64,000 nucleotides of DNA, from contig NC_079214.1 of the NCBI RefSeq assembly GCF_029633865.1, positions 18,116,637 through 18,180,636 on the forward strand, in the 5' to 3' direction. The stretch is from Lampris incognitus. Its lineage: Eukaryota; Chordata; Actinopteri; Lampriformes; Lampridae. The number at the start of each line of letters is the position of its first letter. The stretch's first letter is position 1. The notes below the pieces were generated by a model that worked only from the letters and a program-made list of their open reading frames with translations, searched no databases and was not told where the DNA came from. Of the stretch, positions 24,706 through 37,099 are shown in pieces. Both the position numbers and the translations under genes were made by a program.

Positions 24706-26690
24706 CTACTACTACTTTCGACTGTTCCTGTTAGGGGTCGCCACAGTGGATCATCTGTTTCTGTCTCTTCCTATCCTCTGCATCTTCCTCCCCTCACCAC
24801 ATCCATAAACCCCCTCTTTGGCCTTCTTCTTTTTGTCTTCATTGGCAGCTCCATCTTCAGCATCCTTCTCCCAATATACCCAGCATCCCTCCTCTGCACG
24901 TCCAAACCATCTCAATCCTGCCTCTCTTGCTTTGTCTCCAAACCGTCCAACCTGAGCTGTCCCTATAATATACTCGTTCCAAATCCTGTCCTTCTTCATC
25001 ACTCCCAATGAAAATCTTAGCATCTTCATCTCTGCCACCTCCAGCTCTGCCTCCTGCCTTTTTGCTAGTGCCACTGTCTCCAGAGCATATACCATAGCTG
25101 GTCTCACAACCATCTTGTAAACCTTCCCTTTAACTCTTGATGGTACCCTTCTGTCGCAAATCACTCCTGACACTTTTCACCCACTCCATCCTGCCTGCAC
25201 TCTCTTCTTCACCTCTATTCCGCCCTCCCCGTTACTTTGAAATTTGACCCCAAGTATTTAAACTCATATGCCTTCGTCACCTCTACTCCTTGCATCCTCA
25301 CCATTCCACTGTCCTCCCTCTCGTTCATGCATATGTATTCCATCTTGTTCCTACTGACTTTCATTCCTTTTCTCTCCAGTGCATACCTCCACCTCTCCAG
25401 GCTCTCCTCAACCGCACCCTACTCTCACTACAGATCACAATATCATCCGCGAACATCATAGTCTACAGAGATGCCTGCCTGATCTCGTCTTTCAACCTGT
25501 AAACAAGAAAGGGCTCAGAGCCAATCCTTGATGTAATCCCACCTCAACCTTGAACCCATCTGTCATTCCAACGGCACACCTCACCACTATCACACTGCCA
25601 TCATACATATCCTGCACCACTCCTACATACTTCTCTGCCACTCCGGACTTCCTCATACAATACCACACCTCCTGTCTTGGCACCCTGTCATAAGCTTTCT
25701 CTAAATCCACAAAGACACAGTGTAACTCCTTCTGACCTTCTCTATATTTTTCCATCAACACTCTCAGACTAAATATTGCATCAGTAGTGCTTTTTCGTAT
25801 TATGAAACCATACTGCTGCTTGCTAATCGTCACCTCTCCCTTCACCTCTCACATCGCCCTTATTCTTGAAAGTCGGTACCAGTATGCTTCTTCTCCACTC
25901 CTCACGCATCCTCTCACTTTCCAAGATATTGTTAAACAATCTAGTCAAAAACTCCACTCCACAGGTACTATGCCATCTGGACCAGCCACCTTTCCACTCT
26001 TCATCCTCTTCATAGCTGCCCTCACTTCCCCCTTGCTAATCCACCGCACTTCCTGATTCACTATACCCACATCATCCAACCTTCTTTCTCTCTCATTTTC
26101 GTCTCTCAAAGCACTCCTTCCAACTTCTCAGCACACTCTCCTCGCTTGTCAGCACAGTTCCATCTCTATCCTTGATCATCCTAGCCTGCTGCACATCCTT
26201 CCCAGCTCAGTCCCTCTGTCTAGCCAATCGGTAAAAGTTCTTTTCTCCTCCCTTCGTGTCAACCTCTCATAAAACTCACCATATGCCTTTTTCTTTGCCT
26301 TTGCCACCACTCTCTTTGCTTTACACTGCATCGCCTTGTACTCCTGTCTACTTTCTTCATCTCTCTGACTATCTTACTTCTTTGTCAACCTCTTCCTCTG
26401 TACACTTTGCTGTACTTCCTCATTCCACCACCAAGTCCCTTTGTCTTCCTTCCTCTGTCCTGATGACACACAAAGTACCTTCCCTGCTGTCTCCCTCACT
26501 ATTTCTGCAGTAGTTGCCCAGCCGTTCGGCAACTCTTCACTACCACCCAGTGCCTGTCTTAACTCCTTCCTGAACTCCACACAACAGTCTTCCTTCTTCA
26601 ACTTCCACCATTTGATCTTTTGCTCTGCCTTCACTCTCTTCCTCTTCTTGAGCTCCAAAGTCATATTTTTTGAATACTCCTGGAAATCAT
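24706..26690 (-). pseudogene. degraded RTE-type LINE, reverse transcriptase region
   Basis: Minus-strand blocks occur in the correct order. A linker before the RT is at 26374-26664. An RT core at 25492-25845 has [37 protein letters not shown] and [12 protein letters not shown]-terminal block (VVRPAMVYALETVALAKRQE, then the RWFGR motif) lies at 24751-25173. The 3' end has the GATCCACTGTGGCGACCCCTA phrase (reverse of 24730-24750) and a (GTA)n-type tail at 24706. Frameshifts separate the blocks and the FADD region is broken, so it is dead. Wording of the RT fits the RTE clade best. Confidence 0.8.
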
Positions 26691-26847
26691 GCTAAATATT
26701 ATAATGATGGGTAATTTTTGTAATATATGGACATACATAAAGGGAAACGATGTGAGGAATTTGCCAAAGCAGGAAATTAAGTATAGGGCTAGCATTAACG
26801 TTATGCTATTAGCTAGTGTTCATGAATTTTACATTCCTTTAGTGTAG

Positions 26848-27076
26848 GGCATGTGCGGAGGAGAGATGCTGGGTATATTGGGAGAAGGATGCTGAATATG
26901 GGGGTGCCAGGGAAGAGGAAAAGAGGAAGGCCAAAGAGGAGGTTTATGGATGTGGTGAGGGAGGACATTCAGGTGGCTGGTGTGACAGAGGAAGATGCAG
27001 AGGACAGGAAGAGATGGAAACGGATGATCCGCTGTGGCGACCCCTAATGGGAGCAGCCGAAAGTAGTGGTAGTATA
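26848..27076 (+). mobile_element. RTE-type LINE, 3' end fragment
   Basis: About 64 codons of the LINE C-terminus (IGRRMLNMGVPGKRKRGRPK, then EEDAEDRKRWKRMIRCGDP) are followed by the shared 3' end ATCCGCTGTGGCGACCCCTA and a GTAGTGGTAGTA tail. It is the same family as the minus copy at 24706-26690, heavily 5' truncated. The two copies lie head to head, about 160 bp apart. Confidence 0.8.
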
Positions 27077-27384
27077 GTTGTTCCAGCTCAGATTTTTGCC
27101 TTTAATGTGTATTGTCTTTGTTAACATCTGTGTTTGCCAGAATGTCGACTATAATTTGACAGTAGCTGCAGCTGCACCGAGCCTCATAAATGTGCTCACA
27201 AAGAATCTCTCTCTAAATATAATAATGCGTGGTCATAGCTAAATTATTTGTCACCTTTTCATAGTTTGCATAGCACAACCATTGCAGTCTTCTTTGTTTT
27301 TGTGTTCTGATACATAATGATGTATTCTGATACATCACCTCATTCTCCCTCCTGACCGGGGAGGAAGTCTCTCGTCCCACTACC

Positions 27385-27616
27385 TGTCCACTGGACCCGA
27401 TGCCATCCAACCTCCTACAGACCATTTCCCCCGCACTTAACCCCACAGTCACACACATCATCAACTCCTCACGTACAATGGGTGTGTTCCCCACTGCATT
27501 TAACCAAGCTCGGGTCACCCTACTGCTCAAAAAACCTACACACAACCCAGTCCAGGTTGAAAACTACAGACCAGTTTCACTCCTACCCTTTCTTTCAACT
27601 GAGTCACAAGATTAAA
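27385..27616 (+). mobile_element. CR1/L2-type LINE reverse transcriptase fragment
   Basis: One open block reads LDPMPSNLLQ, then INSSRTMGVFPTAFNQARVT, LLKKPT and VENYRPVSLLPFLS. This is the segment just before the RT palm in CR1/L2/Rex1-type LINEs (the P-LLKKP---NYRPVS-LP signature). It stops after about 75 codons with no downstream RT, so it is a short relic. Confidence 0.7.
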
Positions 27617-28453
27617 CAGTGCCTAACTTGCCTTAGCTGAAATGCAGTGTATTCGTCCCGACAAAATTACATTATATAAATCGCTTTGGAATATAAGTCA
27701 CTTACAGTTCCAGCCAGACGAGTAAAAAAACAGTGATTTATAGTCCAGGAAATATGGTAATTAAAAGTTTTTTTAAGCAAACATGGTATGGTTATAGTTT
27801 TGGCCAGTTTTCCGATATCATAGAATAACCATGCTCACAGCATTTCATTTGAACGATTTTAGACACAAGCATTGTGATTAAAAACAGCTTTTCAACACTA
27901 TAAAGGAAGCCCTCAAAACTTATACCGTGAAAAAACTTGGAAGTACAACAGTATTATATGCACAGCATATAACTACATTAAATATGCATTATGTATAAAG
28001 TTAGACCTCTAAGTAACCTCTTTTGATAGGTGAACTGTTAGAAAGCTGAACGAGGCTTATATTTCTTTGTCCACATTGGGAAAAAAAACATAAAGGAACT
28101 GATACTATTGATACTTGCATCAACATAGTATCAGTTCTGTTTACATGTTGAGCTACATAAAATCTGCTTGCCTTTATAGTTTTAATTTTTCCTCTGATTT
28201 CTATATGACAATTTTTTTACATTTTGAAATCTGCATTTTTTAAATGTTGGAAATCGAGGATGCAGATCTCGATTTCGTGAGCTAGAAGCGATCAGTTCTG
28301 GAGTGATTCTTCTAGCCGTTGAATGTCCCCTGTGAGGATATGGCAGGCCTTAGAGTCACTGTTGAAGTTACAAGACCATCTGGGTCCTACGGCTGAAACA
28401 TTTATTTATCTGTATTGAACTATGTAATAAATCATGTACGCTAGATGCAAACA
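27617..28453. other. unassigned DNA
   Basis: AT-rich, no gene or repeat recognised. TATATAAATCGCTTTGGAATA near 27673 looks like a SINE tail remnant. Confidence 0.3.
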
Positions 28454-29696
28454 TACACTATATGTACAAAAGTATTGGGACACACTTCTTAATCATTGAA
28501 TTCAGGTCTTTCATTCAGACCTATTGCCACAGGTTTATAAAATCCAGCAGCTAGCCATGCAGTCTGCATTTACATACATTTGTGAAAGAATGGGTCGTTC
28601 TGAAGAGCTCAGTGAATTCAAGCGTGGTACTGTCATAGGATGCCACCTTTGCAACAAGTCAGTTCGTGAAATGTCTTCCCTGCTGGATATTCCACTGTCA
28701 ACTGTAAGTGGTATTATTGAAAAGTGGAAGCGTTTAGGAACAACAGCAACTCAGCCACGAAGCGGCAGACCACGTAAAGTCACACAGCGGGGTCAACGAG
28801 TGCTGAGGCACATAGTGCGTAAAAGTCGCCGACGTTCTGTTGACTCAATAACTGCAGAGTTCCAAACTTCCTCTGGCATTAACATCAGCACAAAAACTGT
28901 GCGCCGGGAGCTTCATGGAATGGGTTTCCATGGCCGAGCAGCTACATGCAAGCCTTACATCACCAAGCAGAATGCCAAGCATCAGATGGAGTGGTGTAAA
29001 GCACACTGCCACTGGACTCTGGAGCAGTGGCAACATGTTCTGTGGAGTGATGAATCACGCTTCTCTGTCTGGCAGTCTGATGGATGAGTCTGGGTTTGGC
29101 GGATGCCAGGAAAATGTTACCTGCCTGACTGCATTGTGCCAACTGTAAAGTTTGGTGGAGGAGGGATAATGGTATGGGGTTGCTTTTCAGGGGTTGGGCT
29201 AGGCCCCTTAGTTCCAATAAAGGGAAATCTTAATGCTTCAGCATACAAAGACATTTTGGACAATCCTATGCTTCCAACTTTGTGGGAACAGTTTGGGGAG
29301 GGCCCTTTTCTGTTCCAGCATGACTGTGCCCCAGTGCACAAAACAAGGTCCATTAAGACATGGTTGGGTGAGTTTTGTGTGGAAGAACTTGGCTGGCCTG
29401 CACAGAGCGCTGACCTCAAACCCATCAAACACCTTTGGGATAAGCTAGAATGGAGATTGCGAGCCAGGTCTTCTCGTCCAATATCAGTGCCTGACCTCAC
29501 AAATGCTCTTCTGGATGAATGGGCAAAAATTCCCAAAGACACACTCCAAAATCTTGTAGAAAGCCTTCCCAGAAGAGTGGAAGCTGTTCTAGCTGCAAAG
29601 GGGGGGGGGCAACTCCATATTAATGCCTTTGGATTTAGAATGGGATGTCATAAAAGCTCCTGTAGGTGTGTGTAATACTTTTGTACATGTAGTGTA
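28454..29696 (+). mobile_element. Tc1-like (DD34E) DNA transposon, inactivated
   Basis: Bounded by TA dinucleotides at 28454-28455 and 29695-29696, the expected Tc1/mariner target duplication. The ends are inverted repeats: left CACTATATGTACAAAAGTAT, right (reverse complement) CACTACATGTACAAAAGTAT, then diverging. The 1.24-kb length fits a compact Tc1 element with a single transposase gene. Confidence 0.93.
28557..29675 (+). pseudogene. Tc1-like transposase, premature stop and lost catalytic Glu
   Basis: Reading one frame, the N-terminal paired-like helix-turn-helix region (SEFKRGTVIGCHLCNKSVRE), the GRPRK hinge, the catalytic-domain start VLWSDESRFSVWQSDG, the glycine-rich [13 protein letters not shown] and the second-aspartate block ([11 protein letters not shown]) are all present. 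A TGA at 29085-29087 interrupts the frame right after SDG, where relatives have arginine; it is explainable as a CGA to TGA transition. The third acid is also gone: the block expected to read PIE reads PIK (AAA at 29427-29429). Counting from the second aspartate, that lysine sits after 34 residues, i.e. the DD34E position. No frameshift was needed to follow the frame. The copy is dead twice over. Confidence 0.92.
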
Positions 29697-31732
29697 TGTT
29701 TCAAGGGTTTAAACAGTTTGCATCAAGTTTACAATGAATGTGTTTTAAATGTTTATTTGTAGTGACTGACAACAGTGGAGCTACATGGAAAAAAAATCTC
29801 AAAATCATTCTCAGAGTTCTGGGTAGCAAAAAAATTAGTGAGACAACATGATGACGATTAGCCGGCCATCTAGAAATGATGTAAGGAAGTTAATAAATCT
29901 TATGAAATCTTTGTGCAAGATTTACTTCCAAACCTTACCATTTGTTTGTCTTATAAATGTTCAACAGTACTGCCATTAAACAATGCAATTGACTTCATTC
30001 ATCAATTGTCCATAGTACAAATTTGTTCTTACAGACCCATAGAATTTTTTTAGCCCTGCAGTTTGTCTTGGAGACCAGTGTAGAACCTATGTAACCCCTG
30101 AATTTGGACACCAATTGGCTAACACGGATGTCTTTGCAAGCCTGGGTGATTGCTCATTGCAAGAGGTAGACAACAGATGTCGATGGGAAGGAATTACAAA
30201 TACCCGTCATGCTTTGCTTGTGACCAGTCAGACAATCTTGAGAGCTAAAAAAAAATCTGTGGGTTTGCAAGAACAAATTTCTAAGTACGAACGATTGATG
30301 AGTGAGGTGCAGTGTTTTTATGTTTACTTGACTAATTCCTCTTTCCCAATATGGCGAGCTCTTGTAACACAGTATTACTAAGACATGTGTTTCTTTAATC
30401 AGAACACAGTAGTAAACCAGTAGCAGTCAGTGCTAAACATTTGTCAAGTAAATGTTTAGGTTGTAGTTTAACCTTGAAAAACAGAGGCAGTTAACAGCAA
30501 TTGTTTACACAATGTTGAATTCTTGGTCTAGATGAAAAGCCTCCATTAGGACCTTTTTGAATTGGTCGTAGGACCTCATATGTCTTACAGGTAGCACAAT
30601 AGTCTTGGCACATGGTTACGCACTGCAATAGTCCAGCATGGAGCAGAGTAGGAGAGAAAATAGCCCTCCATGCACCAAGAGAGGGGGAGTTAACAGATAA
30701 TTAGAATAGTTATAATTACAATTAAATCAAGTTCTCTTTCAAATCAAACATCCCAAGATATGAGGGGAAGGTATTGTTCTTGCAACTGCATTTATAGCTT
30801 TTTTTTCTTCTTTTTTATACTCGAATGTAGCTTACCTATGTCATGTGATATATTACTTCAGTACACTTTAACAACAAATATTACTGGGACCGCTACAGAA
30901 AATTGTCGATGAACATTTAATATCCAGGAATTCACATTATAGACACAACCGCTGACTATCCCTACAACAAACTGCCCACAACTTCGAACATGGACCATAC
31001 ATGTCCAGCCATATACTAGGCTTTGACCTAGTCTTGTTTTCCTGACTTCTTGCTAAGTCCCATTTCTTTATCTATGCAGAGCTTGAATTGTACTTCAGAC
31101 AAGATTCTGTGTGCTACATATAAGTTGGTACACATGATGCTTGCTGTATTATTACACTGTAAGACCCAATTCCACTCTGCCATGAAAAGCCACTTTACCA
31201 CAACAGGAGTTGGGCTTTTTTTTATATAACTGACCCTTTATAAAATCGGAAAAGCCAGACAGTATCAAACTTCTGTGGCAACAAAAACACATAATTTTGC
31301 AGCCTTTGGATAAGTACAGTTTCTCAACTGTGACCCTTAGATTAGTTTAAGGACATTTGAAATGTTTCACTGAAAGGCAGTGACAAACATTCTGTGGCAG
31401 GCTATACTGCATGGCAAAGAAATGCTGAATATGTTGACTTCTTAAGACTTCAGGAAGTGCTCAATATCTATTTGACTATGTACACAAATGTGAACATTAT
31501 AAAGGTTTTATTTTCATTTACATGCTTGCTGGATTCTTCCATTTGACCTTTATGACATGTTTTTCTCAAAATAATTCAATAATATAAATATATGTAAATA
31601 AATATGTGTAATATAAATGCACGCTAGGTGAAAAGTAGTTGTTTACTAATAGCTTTTATGAAGTTCAATACAACACACAGGCTGGGGAAGCCCTTGCGAT
31701 CGAAAACGGATTTGTATTTGGCTCTCTTAAGC
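29697..31732. other. unassigned DNA
   Basis: No exon or transposon ORF was found. The stretch shows only ordinary AT-rich sequence; a short phrase GGAGCAGAGTAGGAGAGAAA near 30639 resembles one near 23190. Confidence 0.35.
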
Positions 31733-31827
31733 AAAAAGCAAATAAATGGCCATGGAGCAAGTGAGGCTGTATATGCACTGCATAAACAGTCTTGCTTGCT
31801 CCGGGGCCATTTATTTATTTGCTTTTT
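31733..31827. other. long imperfect hairpin (pre-miRNA-like or foldback element)
   Basis: The left arm 31733-31761 (AAAAAGCAAATAAATGGCC, then GGAGCAAG) pairs with the right arm 31795-31827, with two mismatches and a 4-nt bulge. An inner stem CTGTATATGC/GCATAAACAG continues to a 3-nt loop (ACT) at 31777-31779. Total stem is about 45 bp in a 95-nt unit. A 13-bp direct repeat ACACACAGGCTGG lies on both sides (about 31673-31685 and 31829-31841). The shape fits either a microRNA precursor or a small foldback transposon; I do not recognise a known miRNA seed. Confidence 0.5.
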
Positions 31828-31841
31828 AACACACAGGCTGG

Positions 31842-33170
31842 TTATCCAGACTGTATATTACCTTAATTTTTTCTGATCTAATTTTTTGGGAACTCTGGGC
31901 TATTATGAAGCTCACCTTTCATACATTCAGCTGGTATTGGTACGGCAAACAAATCTTACTTGATTCCTCAGGCAATAATGGTCTACTGTTAAATAAAGTA
32001 CTTCTAATTACTGTAAAAAGTAAGAGATTAACTTTTTCCATACATTTACAGAAAAAGACAGGAGTAGTTCAACCGGTATGTTCTAAAAAATGAAACCTCT
32101 AAAATACAATCTGTACAAAAACAGCAAGCTGGTACAACCGAATAATTTTTTTAAATATTATTTATTCTTTTTCACATTCATTGAAAAGATATAACCTACT
32201 TTCATAGTGATGGAATTTTACAGTACAAACTAAAGGTTTATCAAAATTCAGTTTGACAACAGTCAGCCACTTTGTGCCCCTATTTATCTACTTTGTGTAT
32301 TCACTTGGAAAGTAACAGCACAGCTAGTCCCACTTCAGTAGCACTAAGCATTGCTCTCAACTGGGTGACTAGTCCCCGTGCACCCCCACCTTCCCTTTCT
32401 TGTGCCGCAGAGACTCTCCGATCAATGCTTTCTTTCACCACGCTTCATGGTGTTTCCCCCAGGAAACACACACACAGCAGTCAACACAAAAACAAGAGAC
32501 CTTGCCATGTAGCTCAGACTAATCTCAGAGGAATGTTTCAAAGACTGGATTTCAGGGCATTCTGGGGCTCTCTTCTGGGCAGCGTCTTGAAATCAACACT
32601 CTCTTGTCTGCAAGAAAAAAAATTCCCCTGGGATGAATCTGTAATTAAAAAAAATTAAACAAAGAGCTTAATTTATCCATGAGAAAGCGCATATGATATA
32701 AACCTAAGAGGGACGGATAAGAAACAAAGAGGATGAAAACTTAAAAAAGGCACAAAGGGGAATTTGACTCCAGTTTACAGCAGCTTCTAGTACTTGCATA
32801 TATCAATCACACACAAAAAACTAAAAACAAAGCAGAAACAAAAGAAAAACAAAAGAAATAAATGGAATGATAAATAGAATACTGGAGGTAAGTATGTATG
32901 CTCAACAGGTTATGTCACTATGATACAGTTTTGTTATGGCTAAATAATTAATAACTTATGCTTATATATTATATTGCCTATATATTATATCATATTCAAA
33001 TATAACATCATAGGTTATGCTTATTATATTATATACTAAAAATATATACTAAATAGTTATCTATTATCTATTATATAATTATATATTTTATATACTTATG
33101 TTATAATTATAACAGTAACCATTGCACTTTATCACCTCTTATTTCACCTGTATAAGTCAATCCTTGTGTG
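31842..33170. other. unassigned AT-rich DNA
   Basis: No gene was seen. 32930-33220 is very AT-rich with TATTATATAAT runs and a (TA)n tract at 33193-33222. Confidence 0.35.
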
Positions 33171-33191
33171 TATATAGTATGTATGTGTATA

Positions 33192-33224
<33 letters not shown>

Positions 33225-33229
33225 GAAGA

Positions 33230-33395
33230 TTGTTGTGTTGTAGTGTTGTTATTCTATGTTAAGTACACTGAGAGAGCCACGAAACCAGAGTCAAATTCCA
33301 TGTATGTGCCAATGGCCCTTGTATGTGCCAATGACCTGTATATGTGCCAATGCCAGTGGCCAATAAACATGATTTTGATTCTGATAATAATTTAT
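33230..33395 (+). mobile_element. CR1/Rex1/L2-type LINE 3'-UTR fragment
   Basis: Contains AAACCAGAGTCAAATTCCAT, three near-copies of TGTATGTGCCAATG (33302-33355) and an end GGCCAATAAACATGATTTTG followed by ATTCTGAT. The last part is the typical tail of fish LINEs with a GATTCT/GATTTT 3' repeat. No coding part is attached in this orientation. Confidence 0.65.
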
Positions 33396-33529
33396 AACCA
33401 GTATACCACAGTTGTATGTGTATTGTATGTGTATAAAAAGAGGTAGTGCACATTATAGATATGTAAGTGAGACATCTTGACCAGAGGGGGCTGTTTACAA
33501 AGTGTCATATTTACATAACAAGTGTCCAT

Positions 33530-34830
33530 TATTGCACCATGCCGTTCAAGCGAGAGATGGGGGGGGACTGTTCCTATGTCAGGTGGTTTTGGTGCACATT
33601 GTTCTGTAGCACTTGCCAGAGGGTAGGAGTTCAAACAGACTGTGTCCTGGGTGTGGGAGATCTGTGCTTATTTTGCCCACCCATTTCCAGGCTCTAGAGG
33701 TGTACAAGTCTTGCAGGGTCAGCAGGAGAGCGCCAATGATTGTTTCTGCTGTCCTTACTGTTCACTTCAGTCTGTTCCTATCCTGTTTTGTGCTGCTCCA
33801 AACCAAATCGTGATGGATGTGCACAGGACAGATTCAGTGACTGCAGTGTAGAACTGGCTCATCAGCTCCTGTGGCAGACAAAATTTCCTCAACTGCTGGG
33901 CCTTTTTGAGGATGGAGTGGATGTTGGTCCCCAACTTCAGATCTTTGGAAATGGTAGTTCCCAGAAATTTGAAGGTTTCCATAGTTGACACAGGGCTGTT
34001 AGATATTATGAGGGGGAGCAGTGGCGAGGGGTGTCTCCTAAAGTCCACTGTCATCTACAGTCTTGAGCATGTTCAGCTTCAAGTTGTTCTGACTACACCA
34101 GAACACCAGCCACTCAACCTCCTGCCGATATGTAGATAGTGTTGTCTACAAACTTCAGTAGTTTAACAGCTGGATCCTTGGAGGAGCAGTCGTTGGTATA
34201 GAGGGAGAAGAGCAGTGGGGAGAGGACACATCTCTGGGAAGCACCAGTGTTGACTGTCTGTATACCAGAAGTAACTTCCCCCAGCCTCACCTGCTGTTTC
34301 CTGCCTGTCAGGAAGCTGGTGATCCACTGACAGATAGCGGGAGATACAGTGAGCTGGGAGAGTTTGGTGGAGAGGATTTCCGGAATGATGGTGTTGAACG
34401 CTGAGCTGACGTCCTCAAAACAGGATCCTTGCATATGTCACTGGGCAGTCAAGGTGTTGCAGAATATAGGGCAGGCCCATGTTGATTGCATCATCCACTG
34501 ACCTGTTTGCACGGTAGGCAAACTGCGGGGATTCCAGCAGGTGTCCTGTAACACACTTCAGGTGGGCCAACACCAGTCGTTCAAAGGGCTTCATGACCAC
34601 AGGCATCAGAGCGACAGGCCTGTAGTCATTCAGTCCTTTGATGGAGGGTTTCTTGGGGACCGGAATGATGGTGGAGCATTTGAAGCAGGAGGGTGCTTCA
34701 CACAGCTCCAGGGGTCTGTTGGAAGATCTGCATGAAGATTGGAGCCAGTTGGTCAGCACAGGCTTTAAGACAGGAGGGGGAGACACCATCTGGGCCTGGT
34801 GCTTTCTTGGTCTTCTGTCTCTGGAAAAGC
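33530..34830 (-). pseudogene. Rex1-like LINE reverse transcriptase relic
   Basis: On the minus strand, three frame-shifted blocks occur in RT order. 34415-34789 has [35 protein letters not shown] and [17 protein letters not shown]. 34114-34434 has VSSAFNTIIPEILSTKLSQL, a QRCVLSPLLFSLYTND block, and FVDNT where FADDT is expected. 33767-34054 has FKFLGTTISKDLK and FYTAVTESVLCTSITIWFG. The broken active-site motif and shifts show it is dead. The wording matches Rex1/CR1-clade LINEs of fishes. Confidence 0.88.
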
Positions 34831-37099
34831 CAACTCACATCCTCTACGCGCATCATGAACATTCTCACTACATATACGAACCCGTAAGTAGTGAGAATGG
34901 GAATCGTTCAGCAGTAGCAGACACACCTCAGTCAAACCTAGAGGTTGGATTGGAAATTGGTGATCACTGAGAAGCCCAGTGACAGATTTTCTCCCAACAA
35001 CAGTTTCACTCTGAAATGCAATATCCACCCGTGAATAATGGGCCAAACAGTGATACATTTATAATAATGTTTCTATTTCTGCTTTTAGCTCTTAGGTCCA
35101 CAAAATTTGGAATGTGTCCTTAAAAAATCAGTATTGGATCATTGGGCCTTTTTCTCTATTACATTCTCCCCCATAGCTGATATTATTTTTATGTAGTCAA
35201 ATGAGGAAGAAGTATGCAAGTCTCTTCATTTTTGTCAGTGTACACTTTTTTTTTGTCCACAAGAAGTGTATCCTAAGTTATGTTATCACAAAGAGTCTGG
35301 AGGTGAGCCACTAATGCTGATAACAATCATCAGTAGTTTGCACCTGTAAATTGTGCTAGCTATTATATTTCATAAACAATACATCCTAATATTTGCTTGG
35401 ACATTTTGAAAAATGATATTGCACAAGTCATATTTTAAGTCAAAATGAAGCCTCGTCCAAGTCATGTCAAAACTCATCTCTGGATTTTTTTTTTTTATCC
35501 CAAATGGTCATACTGAAGTTTATATTTGTGGTGAACGTTAGGACTCATATCCACACCTCTATTTATATTATCTGTCTTTATGTTCAGTTAGTCTGTGCTT
35601 GTGACTTTGGCCATGGACGTAGGAGACTGTTTTGAATCACAGTCAAGTGGCATGAGGAAATGATTTAGTTCCACAGAGAGACAGCTCTGCTGTGTACACA
35701 GTGACAATATCACATCCATATTGATGCCCTCTCCTGCAACCTCACAGCCTGTCATTTCCCCTGAGGACTTCCTCTCACATTTCCTCATTCACAAATCAGC
35801 ATCACAAAGCCAGTCTTCACAGGACATTTTCCTATTTTCAGGAAAATGTATTATGAAAGCAGTATGAGCGCATCAACTTGTTTTATTGGGTCCTGTTTCA
35901 AAGAGGTGACTATGGTTGAATTCTAGCTCTTACATATTAAAATCCGAAGTCTTGTGAAGAAATGTTGTTCTTTCTTTGGTCTGTGGCACATTTTGGCTGC
36001 TGCCAATGCGAGAGCGTGCCAAGCCAAACATCTTGTAAACTGCTGGCTGTTATATCAGGGGGAAATCTGATATTGTCTCCATCCACTCTGTCAAGGCAAT
36101 GGCTAAACAGTTGTTTCTTAATCCAACATTTAGGATGTGTTTACTAGTGACTAGAACTGCAGCGCAGCTGTGTAAATGAGCAGTTTGCCATGTAACATCA
36201 CTTTGATGGTATTCTAAAGGAACTGTACACACAGCGATGTCTTGTTGCAGAGTTCTGCATGTGTGTGTGTGTGTGTCTTTTGTTTATTCAGGGTTCTACA
36301 AGCCACAAGGGGAATGAATGTATGTGTGTGTGTGTGTGTGTGTGTGTGCGCGTGTGTGTGTTTATGCAGGCGCATGTGTGTATGTGAATGTCTTCGGAAG
36401 GGGGTGGGGATATGTTGAAATGAAAAAACACTGTTCCCTAATTGACCTCATCTTGATTGTACGACAGGGTGGAGCACATCATGTTTTCCAACATGAACCC
36501 ACAACTTAAAGGAGGCATTGTTTTGGAGACTGAATCCTACCAATTTTTTTTTTTTACGTTATGAGCCAAACTGGATGATGATAGATTATATTTTCAGATT
36601 TCTGTCTTTATGCTATGTTTGTGTAGAGAGAAAAAACATGCCTTTCAAACCTTCTCCCCACCCCTAGTCTGCTAGTTAAACAGAACTTGTTCACTCTGCG
36701 AACTCCCTTAATGCTTTGGTTTGCTGTAAAGGAGTTCACCTTCTTGCTGCCAATTACTCTCTGAAGTCATAGTTTGAGTTATTTCCCATCTGCATATGAT
36801 TATTGTTATTTTGAAAGGTTCTGAAATGAGCAACAGAACAAGTACGTTTTAGAAACACCTGTGTGCAAAGCAAGGCCATGTTTCCTACATCCACACTTGT
36901 TCAAGATAATAGAAGAATTTGAGCAGTGAAAAGTGAGATGTGATATAAGACTGAGTGCCATTGCAGATGGTAATGTTGACTCTGGAAGCCTTATGGAGTC
37001 CTGGCTGCTACAGGCCAGGAAACAGCGCTAGCACTAGGGCCATGTAGGACCTTTCCTTTAAAGAAAGAAAAAAAGTTAGAGAGAGCTTTTTTCACAGCC
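34831..37099. other. intergenic DNA upstream of loxl1
   Basis: No exon was seen. Short (GT)n tracts lie at about 36259-36277 and 36321-36349. A 12-bp hairpin CATTCTCACTAC/GTAGTGAGAATG sits at about 34859-34899. The upstream regulatory DNA of loxl1 should lie in here, but I cannot point to a site with confidence. Confidence 0.35.

Noticed and set aside
36318..36509. Cys-Val-rich ORF
   Set aside because: Translation of a short (GT)n tract.
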